From contig JAJSPD010000026.1 in NCBI GenBank assembly GCA_021307315.1, positions 248,001 to 312,000 of the forward strand: DNA of 64,000 nt, in the 5' to 3' direction. Positions 33,397 to 44,573 of this stretch are shown one piece after another. Below the pieces are notes generated by a model, which saw only the letters and a program-made list of their open reading frames with translations, was not told the DNA's origin and made no database searches. Position 1 is the stretch's first letter; every line of letters begins with the position of its first letter. This DNA is from Bisporella sp. PMI_857. Lineage: Eukaryota > Ascomycota > Leotiomycetes > Helotiales > Helotiaceae. Position numbers and translations under genes: made by a program.

Positions 33397-34544
33397 GTGT
33401 CTAGCAAGCCACTTACATATAAGGCGTCCGAGAAAGGGTTAGTTATGGACTGCTACAAGGTTATTCTGGTTCGCTCCTGGTGGCTTTTTGGTGAAATACA
33501 TCCTTAAGTTGAAGGTTGTGGCGTTCTAGTGGGGACCGTTTAAGAATACCATTTCGGAGTTTGGTCTTCTCTTTTGACAGCCTCCAATTTCTATATAAAA
33601 TATGCTGAGTTGGATGTTACATGTTGTTTAATCCTGGCAATCTTGAGTTATTTCTTCTGTGATTTGTAGACATTACATCTACACGCCAAGACCATCTCAT
33701 TATTGCCATATCCTCTCTAATCTCAATTTACGCCGTCTTTCGTGGCTACCTTTAGGAATCTCGGGATCACACAACATGGCATATCGTGAAAATATGTGAT
33801 TGTCTGCGCCTGACATCTGATCCCGAGGCCTTACCGAAGATGTTATACGATTTTCATTTTAATATGCTTGACTTCTTTCGTAGCGGTTAGATCAATAACC
33901 AGGCATACAGGCCATATTTCAAGGTTGAGAGAATCGAAAGTCGTGATGAAGTTATTTAAATCTATGGGTCTAACGTGGCTGACGATACGCTAGCCCAGGG
34001 CCAGGGCTTCAGGACTTTGAGACCTCGATTTTGAGGCATTGAAATTCGCTTATGACCCCTTTTCATGATTTGTGGCTGATTGGCTTCTTTTTGGGACTTG
34101 GGTATATAATTGAAATTTTATTGCAAAGTAATTTTATTCTGCATCACAGAGAAATCATAATTAAGTTGGAGAAGAGGTGGCCGTGACTTTCAACAGATGT
34201 ACTTCACTTTCAAGTTCACATATTGCAGGCACATTGTGGATTTAGGTATCTGATTTTTCTCAAAGTAGCCCAGGAATCTATGCAGTAATTTTCTTCTGCG
34301 GTCCTGAATATTACCATAATGGCTTTTGCGACGAAAAACGTAAAACGAAAAATAAATAAATAGTTGTATGCAGGAGCTTATCATCTGTGGTGCTGTGAGG
34401 TTGTCTTCGTGGCCCTCATCATGTAAAACAAAAAAGGAGACAACTTATCAATGAATAGGAAATTTCAGTCCTCAGCCCTCAGTGCAGCGTGAGTCGTACA
34501 GTTTTATTACAACCCCCCCCTTTTATGTTCCTTCTTTCTCTGGA
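33397..34544. other. Intergenic region
   Basis: AT-rich sequence with no convincing coding exon. It contains the 3' flanks of the monooxygenase gene and of the converging small hypothetical gene. No repeat is recognised. Confidence 0.5.
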
Positions 34545-34961
34545 TTATCCTTCAAGATCCTCAGCATGGGGACTTTCAAGGCCATCAATTACTCCACCAC
34601 CGCGCTTTCTTGCAAATCTATTGATTATGGGGTCTTCATCTTCCAACTCATCCTCGAGAGTGGTTTGTATTGGTTCTGGAGTCACCTTTGGCTTTTGGGA
34701 GATCTGAGGGACTGGTTTTTTGACAGCCCTAATGATATTGGAGGAGACAATTTTCGCCGGTTGATCTGAGACCTTGTCATGGTTGACTGTGGGGAAGATA
34801 GCTGCCTCGGAAGGTGAAAGAACTGGCATACATTTGCCCTGGCCACTCAATCGCTTTTTTTTAACGGATTTGGCTGTTTCTTCATCCTGAAGACGCTTCT
34901 GCTTGCTCCTCTCCATGTCGAATAGACCATTAATTGTTTGTGGACGCAGTGGCTGGACCAT
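34545..34961 (-). CDS. Hypothetical basic/acidic small protein
   Basis: ATG at 34961, 138 residues, single exon as read. Composition is highly charged: a basic part (MERSKQKRLQDEETAKSVKK) is followed by a proline/lysine linker and an acidic segment (LEDELEDEDP), ending with FARKRGGG. No family is recognised. It looks intrinsically disordered and may be nuclear. The frame is open upstream of the ATG to about 34985, so an upstream exon is possible. A candidate 5' exon near 35150-35220 (minus strand, MLMCFVEHDVSKQ) could belong, but I could not join it convincingly. Confidence 0.45.
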   Translation of the reverse strand: MVQPLRPQTINGLFDMERSKQKRLQDEETAKSVKKKRLSGQGKCMPVLSPSEAAIFPTVNHDKVSDQPAKIVSSNIIRAVKKPVPQISQKPKVTPEPIQTTLEDELEDEDPIINRFARKRGGGVIDGLESPHAEDLEG

Positions 34962-35614
34962 CCGAAAACAATCTCCGATGAACAATCCAACCCACTAAGT
35001 AGACCCGCGCGACTCTACTCCCTAGACAACTTCCGCACCTTGCTTGCTGTCATGGTAATCTACCAGCATACTACGAAAATCTAGCAATAAAACGAATTAG
35101 TCGAAACAGAAATAGTAAAGAAAGACTTGTGGTGACCTGTTGAGATAGTGAAGCCTGTTTAGAAACATCGTGTTCAACGAAGCACATGAGCATAACCTCT
35201 GCCATCGTCATGAAGTCAGTGAAAAGAAAGCAGTATATTATCTGGAGATGTGCACAAGATAAAAATACTTGACTGCCAGGAGACTAGACTATTACACCAC
35301 ACAGCATGCCCTGTAAAGCAGGCGGATAGCACAGCTCTCAATTCTCCATTATATACTTCTTAAAATAATTTATCCGAAACCCATGGCCTTGATACCCTGG
35401 CCCGGTTATATGTGGTTGCTACTTTACATAATTTTTTACAAACATCTATAATACATACATATATTGCAAGACTGAAGAGCATTCTCATCAATATCGAATA
35501 CTCAGAGAGCGTCTCCAGTTGAGGCACTCTGAATTCTCCTCATCCCCTCATCGATGCGCCATACGCCGAAGAATGAGACATCCTTTTGTAATCTTATCTG
35601 TCTTCACGAAAAAT
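34962..35614. other. Intergenic stretch downstream of SUV3
   Basis: AT-rich; no gene recognised, apart from the possible orphan minus-strand exon at about 35150-35220 mentioned with the neighbouring hypothetical gene. It probably contains the SUV3 3' UTR. Confidence 0.4.
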
Positions 35615-38095
35615 CTACCTTTCAAGATCTATTGACCTCCAGTGAGTTACATTTTGCACCCAAAGATTTGGGTCCTTCTTTGACGATATCGGTGACATTT
35701 GCAACCCCGAGGACTCCAACTCATCGGGTGACATGGAGGTTTCATCTTGTAAGCTTGAGATTACTTCCTCGTCTTCAAAATTGGGATGCAACTCCTCTCC
35801 TAAAGTACGGCTCTTGCGTTTGATAAGTTTTGCACGCCTTATCTTTCGCACTAGCTCTTGCTGTGGAGTCTTCATGGCTCCAGGGTTATCTAGACACTCC
35901 TCGATTTTCTGCTCAACGAGCGATCTCGCATGAAACGCTAAGGGCTGGCAATTGAAAACACCACCGAAACGATAGCTGAGCCATAGATACAGTGTAATAC
36001 CCTTATGCAGGAACTCGACGTCCCGTAAGTACCCCTGAACACCTTCTTTGTGGTCGGTGACATCTTGGTCTAGTAGATCCAGTGGCATTGCTTTGATATC
36101 AAGGAGGTGCCCATCACTTTGGTTGGCAACACATTGGGCAAACTCCTTCATCAGTTCTATAGTCCCGGGCTCATTGAGCGATACGGGGGCCTTCATGAAT
36201 GTGATGCGATCTTTAATCGTAAGATTGCAGCCTTGTATAATATCAGAAACCTGTATTAGGTCTTTGGCGGGACAAAGCCTGAAACGAGTGCCAGTAGTGG
36301 ACACGCTAAACAAGCGGAAGAGAATGTACGAAAAAGGTGTATTGCGAGGGAAGTAAGAGGCGAACCGCTCGATCATGAAGTCTGGGGGAAAGATCCCGGC
36401 TGCTTTAATAATTGGAGCATTAGTCTCCATGGCTTTCCGCACTACTGGGAGATCAAAAGGCTCAAGAGATGTGACATAGCCCACATTAGGCTGGCTGCCT
36501 TGGACCAGCGGTACGATGTCCGCTGACTTACCGTCCATCACATCGCTCGCACCCTGCTTGATAACATCATGGGCAGTTTTGTACCTTCCTGCTCGCCCAG
36601 CAATTTGCTTGATTTCTGGTATTTGCAAAACTCGATGGTTGCTTCCGTCAAATTTGGACGTTGATTCGAAAATTATACGCCGAACACTGAGATTCAGTCC
36701 CATCCCGATGGCATCGCTTGCCGCCAAGAAATCGTAGTCATTGTTCGGATCGTTAAACAAGGCTGCTTGCTGAGCACGAGTTTCTGGGGGCAATGAACCG
36801 TAGACGACAGCACAACGTCGACCTGTTACGCTCTCGATCTTTTTCTTCATGCTATGGATAGCCATTCTCGAGTAAAGAATAATCGCATCACCTTTCTCCA
36901 GAGCTTTGATATTGCCCCGTAAACTCTTGGGCTGAAGCTCGAGAGGGCTCAATCGTTGATAACGATGAATAATAAGTTTATCGCCTATCGTTGCACACAT
37001 GTCCTTGATAATGTCTTCTGTTCGTTCCTCACCACAAAGATGCACTTCTTTTGCTTGGACACCTAAGAATGCCTGAGTCCATGCCCAGCCTCGATCTTCA
37101 TCTTCGATCATCTGAATCTCGTCTATAACCGCAACATCGACTTTGGTATTTACGGGTATCATCTCCACCGTGCAGCTAGACAGGACATGCTTTAGCCCTT
37201 CAGGGATTCTACGCTCTTCGCCTGTCATCAATGCGCACAGCTTTCCCTTCGCGTTTAGTCTTGCATACACCTCATGTGCAAGTAGTCGTAGGGGTCCAGC
37301 ATAAACACCCGTTTCAGCAGCCTCTAGTCTTCGCAATGCATGATATGTCTTGCCGGAATTGGTTGGTCCGATATGGAGATGTACTGTGCGCTGAATTGCT
37401 CTTGTAGCAGGGAACCATTCGTAAGGATGCTTGAGGTCGGCAAGTTTCTCATGATTTGTCCATATATCTCCGTTATTGGGTAGCTTTTCCTTCACTATAC
37501 TGTTCATAAAGGTAAGCGTTAGAGCTTGATACAAGCCTCCAACATGGCGATAGACAAATGCGCTCAAAAGTTGAGCAAAGAGGGGATTTATCTTCGCATT
37601 TGTCTCATTACAGTTGATCGCAAGGTCCATAGACTCCCTTACAGTTTCCTTGAAGGTGTGTATCCATTTTTCGCTCTCTTTTTCGGACTTAATTCCCAGG
37701 GCCTCGCTGGCCGCGCGCCCTAATTTAGTGGACCATTTGTACTCGTTTTTAACTATCGACATTTGTTCATACACAAGTTTTGCGAAAAGATCGATTTTGT
37801 CGAGTCCGTTATCTGACAGTGTCCTTTGCCCATCATTAAGGGGTGGTTTTCTGCCTTGCCTGAGGTCTGGACGCTTCCTCCTGTCATGATCCTTTGGGTA
37901 AGAGCTTCGAGGCTGTACGGGCAATTGGAATGAGCCTGCATGTAAAAGAGTGTGGTAGCGTACCTTTGTATGCAGAAGGGGTGACAACCCAGAGAGTGCG
38001 CGTCTTCCTCGAGGAGTGATTGAAGGGGCAAGCCATTCTGAAATCTGAAAAGCACAGAGAAGACAGCGAGATGGCTGTTTGAAAGCAAATGGCAT
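35615..38095 (-). CDS. SUV3: SUV3-like mitochondrial ATP-dependent RNA helicase
   Basis: Single exon, 826 residues, ATG at 38095. Suv3 is the helicase of the mitochondrial RNA degradosome, unwinding RNA for the RNase Dss1, and is needed for intron turnover. Motifs in order: Walker A in HIGPTNSGKTYHALRRLE (about residues 238-255), DEIQMIEDEDRGWAW (motif II variant), LCGEE, then helicase C-terminal motifs ILYSRMAIHSMKKKIE, ASDAIGMGLNLSVRRIIF and QIAGRAGRY. The C-terminal Suv3 domain includes YLWLSYRF. The N-terminal 60 residues are rich in Arg, Ser and Leu with few acids, fitting a mitochondrial targeting sequence. It is divergent from the SNARE gene at 38477, with 381 bp between starts. Confidence 0.95.
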   Translation of the reverse strand: MPFAFKQPSRCLLCAFQISEWLAPSITPRGRRALSGLSPLLHTKVRYHTLLHAGSFQLPVQPRSSYPKDHDRRKRPDLRQGRKPPLNDGQRTLSDNGLDKIDLFAKLVYEQMSIVKNEYKWSTKLGRAASEALGIKSEKESEKWIHTFKETVRESMDLAINCNETNAKINPLFAQLLSAFVYRHVGGLYQALTLTFMNSIVKEKLPNNGDIWTNHEKLADLKHPYEWFPATRAIQRTVHLHIGPTNSGKTYHALRRLEAAETGVYAGPLRLLAHEVYARLNAKGKLCALMTGEERRIPEGLKHVLSSCTVEMIPVNTKVDVAVIDEIQMIEDEDRGWAWTQAFLGVQAKEVHLCGEERTEDIIKDMCATIGDKLIIHRYQRLSPLELQPKSLRGNIKALEKGDAIILYSRMAIHSMKKKIESVTGRRCAVVYGSLPPETRAQQAALFNDPNNDYDFLAASDAIGMGLNLSVRRIIFESTSKFDGSNHRVLQIPEIKQIAGRAGRYKTAHDVIKQGASDVMDGKSADIVPLVQGSQPNVGYVTSLEPFDLPVVRKAMETNAPIIKAAGIFPPDFMIERFASYFPRNTPFSYILFRLFSVSTTGTRFRLCPAKDLIQVSDIIQGCNLTIKDRITFMKAPVSLNEPGTIELMKEFAQCVANQSDGHLLDIKAMPLDLLDQDVTDHKEGVQGYLRDVEFLHKGITLYLWLSYRFGGVFNCQPLAFHARSLVEQKIEECLDNPGAMKTPQQELVRKIRRAKLIKRKSRTLGEELHPNFEDEEVISSLQDETSMSPDELESSGLQMSPISSKKDPNLWVQNVTHWRSIDLER

Positions 38096-38476
38096 TACAA
38101 ACTTATTAGGGAATGAGCGAATGAATTAGTCGATAGGTATGGGCCGAAATTTGAGGAACCTTCGACAACACAACAATTCTTTAACGTCTGGCTCGTTCGC
38201 GATGATTTTTTGAGCGGCAATGTCGTGCAGGTCGGTGGATTGATTACCTAATGAATGACCAATCAGCCAAGGCGATGGGTATGTCCCTAATCTGGACAGC
38301 GACGGACGTCATGCATCTTACTTACACTTCATAAAAGTGATAACAAATTCCAGAGACTTGGTTCTTAAACTACATCGCGAATCTCCGTTGGCTAATCATA
38401 TAACTCCATCTATCTTCGTCAACGCGATTATCATTCTTCCCAGAATAGTGTTGTTCAAGGGCAACCTATTTCCGCT

Positions 38477-39330
38477 ATGGCGTCCTCATCAACACCGCCA
38501 ACTCCGCTGCTATAGTAAGCTCTGCCTTTGTTCTCCGTATATTCAACAAAATTAGGCTCACAGTTTTAGCGCATGCATAGCACATAACACTACTATTCTC
38601 AGCGAGCACACAGCGTCTGCCAGCTCTCAAACCAGCAGCCTAGCATCTCTCGTCCTCCCCAAGATTTCGCACGAAACGCCACAAAAACTCACCTATACTC
38701 ACAACTCGAATTTCATTCATTACATCGCCTCTGCTCCTTCTGAATACCCAGCTTCGGATGCTTCAGCTGGCGGTCTGACCTATCTGGTGGTTGCCGATTC
38801 ATCGCTCGGTCGTCGTATACCTTTTGGCTTCCTGATCGAGATTAAGAACAGATTCCTCGAAAGATATCCTGCTGACCGTACCGATTTTGCTTCGATGAAC
38901 AGCTATGGCGCGGGAAGCTTTAACAGTGAGTTGAAGAAATTGATGGTGGATTATGGCACAACCAAATCCGGAAAGGCGGATGCTATACAAAATGCGCAGG
39001 GAGAGATTGAGAATGTGCGAGGCATTATGAGTCAGAATATTGAGAGCCTACTAGAGAGAGGAGAGAGAATTGATCTGCTGGTTGATAAAACGGATCGCCT
39101 AGGTGGAAGTGCACATGAATTCAGGGTCCGTAGCAGGGGCTTGAGAAGACAGATGTGGTGGAAGAGTAAGTCATCTATTCTCCGTGTACGGATGAAATTG
39201 CTCACTCCTATCACTAGATGTAAAGCTGATGGTTCTTCTGACTGTTGTGGTGCTATTCTTGGTCTACTTATTTGTTGGCTTTGGTTGCGGATTGCCTGGT
39301 TGGGGAAAATGTATCGGTACAGGAAAATAA
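38477..39330 (+). CDS. Longin-type R-SNARE (VAMP7/Nyv1-like synaptobrevin)
   Basis: Three exons, 38477-38514, 38564-39165 and 39218-39330, 250 residues. The first exon is only 38 nt; introns are 49 and 52 nt. Residues about 10-130 form a longin domain (IAHNTTILSEHTAS; SNFIHYIASAP; PFGFLIEIKNRF). A v-SNARE motif follows (IMSQNIESLLERGERIDLLV), with the zero-layer arginine in LLERGERI and VDKTDRL after it. A C-terminal membrane anchor (LMVLLTVVVLFLVYLFVGF) ends the protein. It should act in fusion at the vacuole or late endosome. The membrane anchor argues against Ykt6, which is prenylated, and for the VAMP7/Nyv1 group. Confidence 0.92.
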
Positions 39331-39854
39331 GATTATGGTATAGAAGAGTGATCGAGGAGAATCACTACGGCTGTACTACTCGGATGAATAGGCAAAAATA
39401 CACTGGGATATCATGGAGTTGTGGATGCGGTATTGCCATTTCAATAATAATTAGCGGATATGTATAATTTAGCAAGCAGATGCGTTCTGCTAGGTCATAT
39501 CTCTCATTTCGAACGTGTATAAGCAAGGAATTATAAGTGGTCTAAAGTTGTACTGGGAACTGACAACACAAATCCCGAAGATTTACCACTTAGAGTTTGC
39601 ATCGCAGCTTGGTCTCATTTGCGGGGAGACCCACATCCCGCCGTTAGGCATCTGCCGAGGTCCATAGAGTACCTACAAAGCGTCAGAGCAACATCATCAC
39701 CTCCAGCGACCCTTCCCTAATATAAGGCCTCCACAACGGCATCAACTATTGTCACGATCAAGACAATTCAATTCATAGAACAGAATACTTCCAGTTCGAC
39801 TATATCAACCTCGAGGATTTTATAATATCCCCAGTGAATCCATCAAAAACAAAG
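39331..39854. other. Intergenic region
   Basis: 3' flank of the SNARE gene and promoter of the next small gene. No other feature seen. Confidence 0.5.
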
Positions 39855-40327
39855 ATGATTTCCTCCGTCCAACCATCTCGACCCCGCGTATGCCTTTCCC
39901 GTGCTTCCCGTCCCTCCTCTCAGGATCACGTACTAACTGGCTCCAGCTTCCACCTCCCACTACAAACGCGCCATTAAACCAACAGCCTTTCCGCCTATTC
40001 ACATCCACATCCACCACCAACACCTCGCCACACTCCCACCTCTCCCTCTCGCGACCAAGGACACAAATCGAGGCCTTCCCCCCCGACGCTCACCCTGTCG
40101 GTCCGCACTGGCCCTGCTCCTACACGCAAGAAGCAAGATTAGCGCAGCTGAAGAAGACGTTCGACACAGCGACGCGACACCCGGTGTTCTTTGTGGGCGA
40201 CGGGCGGGTGAAGCGGGTTCCAGCGGGTGTTGAGGCGGGGGATGGCGCGTGGAAAAATCCGGTTGCCAGGGGTTATGTTTTCGAGGAGCGGAGGGAGGGA
40301 TTGGAAAGGAGGGAGGGCAGGTTATGA
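39855..40327 (+). CDS. Small Arg/Pro-rich protein, possibly mitochondrial
   Basis: Two exons, 39855-39887 and 39947-40327, 137 residues. The 59-nt intron has a GTATGC donor, a perfect TACTAAC branch site and a CTCCAG acceptor, which strongly supports the model. The N-terminal 60 residues are rich in Arg, Ser, Thr and Pro with no acidic residues, resembling a mitochondrial presequence. The folded part (PVGPHWPCSYTQEARLAQLK, HPVFFVGDGRVKRVP, KNPVARGYVFEERREG) looks globular. No family is recognised. Confidence 0.6.
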
Positions 40328-41152
40328 GGGTGCTACGATCTAAAGCGGAAAGGTTATATTGGCTCGATTGAGGAGTCAGATTGAGAAGGGCTTGTGCGCT
40401 TGAGAGGATAACCTTCGAAAGGGTGATAATGCGGCTCTGGGGAGGGAAATGGGATGAGTGTGGATCTGAATCGGCGTTGATTTGAAGGGCGTGGTGTACA
40501 TGTGAAAATACGGGACCGTGGATATGGCTCAATGAGGCGTATTTTTGCTGGCCAGGGCCAGATATGTGATTCGAAATGCCTGGTCGCTGCGAAATTATTC
40601 CCGCAAGGAGAAACCATTTATATATATAACGGTTTCCTAAAACGGCTTTCCGAAGTAGTTCACACAATGCTGTATCATAAAATAGTAGCTGAATGAGCCA
40701 AGTGTCGCAACATCTTTCTAACCCACGCCAATGTGTGAAGGTACATAATATATTTAAATTTTATTTAAGAAATGCGTATTTAGACATTTTGCAAAAGTAA
40801 TATCAAAATTTAAATAGTTAGATTGCTCCAGTTAAACAGGCATGCTTTGTTTAACGACTTGTGCTGAGATTCTGCAAAAAACAACATGTAAGTTATTTGA
40901 AATCCTAGATGTTGATATACCTTTTCAATTAATCTCTTGCTAAACTCTGAAAAGCAAAGGAGGCAAGATGCGTAGATGGCGACAGGAATGGAAATCATGG
41001 AAGACGCTTAATCCTCAACATATTCTATGGTATATACATTTACAAGATGATTATTTTGTAAATCCGTTAAATTATAACATTATTTTCCCCTACTGGCCCC
41101 AAAACACCACGCTATGCACCATCAATCGCACCCAATGCATATATATTAATAC
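40328..41152. other. Intergenic region, AT-rich
   Basis: No gene seen. It separates the converging small Arg/Pro-rich gene and FIG4 and contains their 3' UTRs. Confidence 0.5.
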
Positions 41153-44100
41153 TTAATCAACGGGTTGTTGTTTGAAGAGGCTCTTCCCTTTCAACCACTT
41201 GCCATACGCTTTATATCGCTTCTTGGGCAAGTCCTCTTCCAATACCGAGAGCGGGTCTTCCGCCACCGTCAGAAAATCAGATAGCTCAGCAAAATCCTCT
41301 TGCGTAACCCTACCGAGTCCATCGGTATCGAGCACCATGCCGCCGCCATCTTTCCAGGCGCCATTCACATAGTCGAGATATTCGGCATCAACTTCGGCTG
41401 GATAGAGCTTATTGCTTACAACCAGGGGGAGGTTCTGAGGATGGCTAATATATCGTACGTAATCTTCTTCTTCTTCCTCGCTGACGGAAGGGTTTAATGA
41501 CTCGTGACAAACTTGCGTGAATGTCCACAAAGCTAACTTAGTTTTATCCAACTTCTTCATCTCTTTGTCCCTTTTCTCGTTGTCGAAATGCGGCTCTTTC
41601 ATGATACCTTGAATGGGGTTCGCGGCATTCTGTGGCTCGTGAATAGGTTGTAGCCATCGTTGAATGGAGATTCGTTTCGCTGGAATGGTAGAGGTTGATT
41701 TGATGCTCATGTTGTCATCGTCGATAATAGACTCATCTTCTTCTTGTGGCTCACGTATTGTGACACCTTTCTTGTATACTGGCTTCTTCTTCTCAGGTAC
41801 TTCCTGGTTGAGCTCGGTGCGAACTTTGAAAGGAGAAAGATCGTAACGACCTCCTTGGGTGAAGTTGACAGGGGTATATCTTAATGGCGAGTTCATCTTC
41901 CCCATGTATGAATAAACCTTCATGAGAGACGATACGGCCAATGGTTTATAGTACTCAAGCCAATAATCGTCAAAAAAGCCAAGTGGCTTATCAGTCATAA
42001 TTTCACAAGGGCCACATGGTGCTGGTAGAGCTCTTGGCTCGAGAAACTTCGGCGTAAACCAATTATTATATGATCTGCGGAGTTTGGTTGACCATCCGCG
42101 AGGATCGGAGTGGTGAAGGTAGTAGTCCGTGGTCAAATCCCATAACATTGGTCCACCTTGAGTCCATATGTAATTTCCGAGAAATAGGTTGTAAGCTTCT
42201 TGACGTTGACCATCCATGAATGAATTGTTATAATATCGCTTGAAGGACTCGACCATGTCTCGAGAATGAGAGGTCCACTGGTTAATTTTCCTATAAGTCT
42301 CCATTGTATTCACAAGTTGAGATCCGCCATACTGTATAGCAATGGTGTCCCCATGGTCATGGAACATATGTGTGAACAAGTTGACGGCATCCGTATCATA
42401 CTCTATAGTGGTGTCTGGAAGAATCCCGAGTGCATGAAGCTGGTGTCCAAGAGCTCGTTTTCCAATCACAAATTGCGCGGCATTTGTTCGGTCTAAACAA
42501 TCTATACAATTTGTCCTCGCAATACCATTCTGAACCGATGGCATGGCTGTATGGCCATCGCCATTGTGGAAGAAACCGGTGGTCGTCACCACCTCTTCTG
42601 CAATGCTTTCTAATGTGCCAATAACATCTTGATCTGCTGCTTTGGATGCTCTGGACATGTCCCACGCTTTATGAATTATCTTCTTGTCGTCAGGGAGGAA
42701 TTGATTGAGATAATTTATCGCTTTAGTGAATTCTAGAAGGAGTTTGGATTCACGAGGTGTGCGCTCCTTGGATTTGACCAGATTTAGAACATAAATGGGT
42801 GCACCGTATCGCTCGAAAAGGTTATCAAAATGAAGAGCAGCGGCTGAGTAGAATGGGTCGACAAGATTCAGCTCGATAGGTGGCTTTGGCGTTACTCCAG
42901 TGTTATCTTGTGTCCAATATAACGGGATACTTCCTCGATGCTGGACATACGAGGTAAAGTTTGGGTTGGCAAAGAGCTTTGGTCCTGGTGCATGAAATGA
43001 TGTTGTTTGGACCTCAGAAACTATTTGCTCGGTCTCAACATCATTAGCTACATAGCCAAGGTCATTTGCTCCGCGCTTTAGGAATCTTGCGCCTGCAAAA
43101 TATCGAGACCGTCTTGCGATGACAGTGATATAAACAGTCCGACCGTAAATAGAGAGAGCTGCCTGATCAATATACCCATGTATAACTGGCAAACACCAAT
43201 CGTAGGTATTTTTCAGGGCGTGAGCTGCGGGCTCTAAGAGATAGCTGTTCCATACGAACATCGAGTTGTAATCCGTTGCGTGAGGGTATGACACTCCTTT
43301 GGCTATACAACCCCTTTCTACACAAATATTGTGCTGTAAAGTTCTAGTAATATCGTATGAATAGCTGAAATAAAATGACCTTGTCAAGTCCAAATTGTGC
43401 AGAATGGTTAGAAAACGTGCCTCCTCTGGATTTTTTGTATCTGTCCTAAATCTTGAACTTGTACCTGTCGTTAACGGAATGAGCTCAGTGCCATCAGCTT
43501 GGTATACAAAATGCCCTCCAATCATAGCAACTTGACTTCGTTTGGTAATTAGAAGCATATAATATGCTCCTGTAAACCTGATGAAACCCAAGAGTCCCCA
43601 AGTGCTACATCGCAGCTTCATGCCTCCGGTTGCCTTATTACCATCATCAATAGCATTGAGCAATTGAGTCATTTCTTTCTTGGTATACACAATCTCATCC
43701 TCGGCAATACCTAAATTGCCTGGTTCCGACATGCGATCAATCTTCAGGATACGGAAGCGTCGGTCCATCACATCTGCGCCAACTAGGTAGTATCTCATGG
43801 CAGTCTCGTACAACGAAAATTTATGCATTTTGCAGACGCCTTGATCGCCAACCTTGCCATATTCCGCACCCTTGTTCCTTTTCAGGTCGGTAGATGGACT
43901 GAAATTTCGCTGGAAAGGTTTTGCAATACCATCTTCATCCTCTCCCTCGCCAGCTATGCTTGCACCTTTGGTTTCGGGACTTGGGATCGTTTCTCGAGTC
44001 AGGCTGGGAAACTTAGGAACCTCCGACTGTTCAATGTCAAATCGAAAGTCTGCACTCAGGGGCGAGGTCATGGCAGAAGTCGTGCGGGAGACATCTTCGA

Positions 44101-44209
44101 AAGAGCCAGTTGCAAGTGATGCAGACCTGCTTGCTGTGGGAGGCTCAACATGGTTCTGGTCGCTTGGACCGGGAGAACGACCTCTAGTGGAGCCATCTGG
44201 ATCTGCCAT
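41153..44209 (-). CDS. FIG4: FIG4-like polyphosphoinositide phosphatase (SAC domain)
   Basis: Single exon, 1018 residues from the ATG at 44209. Fig4 removes the 5-phosphate of PI(3,5)P2 and also scaffolds the Vac14-Fab1 complex on the vacuole membrane. The SAC catalytic motif CX5R(T/S) is RTNCIDCLDRTNAAQF at about residues 564-580. Other SAC blocks are visible: FIRFTGAYYMLLITKRSQ, RSRYFAGARFLKRG and NVETEQIVSE-like (DVETEQIVSEVQ). The N-terminal 110 residues are Ser/Pro-rich and low-complexity. The C-terminal part after residue 800 carries charged linkers (EEEEEDYVRYISHPQNLP). The divergent neighbour on the plus strand starts 364 bp away. Confidence 0.95.
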   Translation of the reverse strand: MADPDGSTRGRSPGPSDQNHVEPPTASRSASLATGSFEDVSRTTSAMTSPLSADFRFDIEQSEVPKFPSLTRETIPSPETKGASIAGEGEDEDGIAKPFQRNFSPSTDLKRNKGAEYGKVGDQGVCKMHKFSLYETAMRYYLVGADVMDRRFRILKIDRMSEPGNLGIAEDEIVYTKKEMTQLLNAIDDGNKATGGMKLRCSTWGLLGFIRFTGAYYMLLITKRSQVAMIGGHFVYQADGTELIPLTTGTSSRFRTDTKNPEEARFLTILHNLDLTRSFYFSYSYDITRTLQHNICVERGCIAKGVSYPHATDYNSMFVWNSYLLEPAAHALKNTYDWCLPVIHGYIDQAALSIYGRTVYITVIARRSRYFAGARFLKRGANDLGYVANDVETEQIVSEVQTTSFHAPGPKLFANPNFTSYVQHRGSIPLYWTQDNTGVTPKPPIELNLVDPFYSAAALHFDNLFERYGAPIYVLNLVKSKERTPRESKLLLEFTKAINYLNQFLPDDKKIIHKAWDMSRASKAADQDVIGTLESIAEEVVTTTGFFHNGDGHTAMPSVQNGIARTNCIDCLDRTNAAQFVIGKRALGHQLHALGILPDTTIEYDTDAVNLFTHMFHDHGDTIAIQYGGSQLVNTMETYRKINQWTSHSRDMVESFKRYYNNSFMDGQRQEAYNLFLGNYIWTQGGPMLWDLTTDYYLHHSDPRGWSTKLRRSYNNWFTPKFLEPRALPAPCGPCEIMTDKPLGFFDDYWLEYYKPLAVSSLMKVYSYMGKMNSPLRYTPVNFTQGGRYDLSPFKVRTELNQEVPEKKKPVYKKGVTIREPQEEDESIIDDDNMSIKSTSTIPAKRISIQRWLQPIHEPQNAANPIQGIMKEPHFDNEKRDKEMKKLDKTKLALWTFTQVCHESLNPSVSEEEEEDYVRYISHPQNLPLVVSNKLYPAEVDAEYLDYVNGAWKDGGGMVLDTDGLGRVTQEDFAELSDFLTVAEDPLSVLEEDLPKKRYKAYGKWLKGKSLFKQQPVD

Positions 44210-44573
44210 ACTGGCACAAGCAGAAAATTTCAAGCTCCTTTCATTATTTGCAAGTTGAAGCTATTCGTAACTAAGTCGGGTGTGTCTGTCCTCCACATTC
44301 AAACCCAGCAGATTGAATCACGGTTGGAGTGATGTCAGGTTAGGATAAGATAAGGCTAGCGTGCCAAGTACGCGGGCCCTGGCGCCAAGGCAACCCTGAC
44401 ATCCCGTCTCCACGCGATTTTCACATGCTGACGCAGTTTGCACGTGAATCTGCAGGATCAACCTCAAACCCTTTTCTTTTGTCACCCCCTCCAGCACCAA
44501 CTCGTCCAAATCACAACCACAACCGCGCTCAAAGGTGATTCATGGTCTTCTGTAATGTCTTGACACTATCACC
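44210..44573. promoter_or_regulatory. Divergent promoter region of FIG4 and the J-domain gene
   Basis: 364 bp between the two start codons; pyrimidine-rich near 44460-44530. No TATA box is obvious. Confidence 0.5.

Noticed and set aside
39890..40667. Long minus-strand frame overlapping the small Arg/Pro-rich gene (39999-40667)
   Set aside because: The plus-strand model has an intron with a perfect branch site; the minus frame is Pro/His/Ser-rich with no start context or motif.
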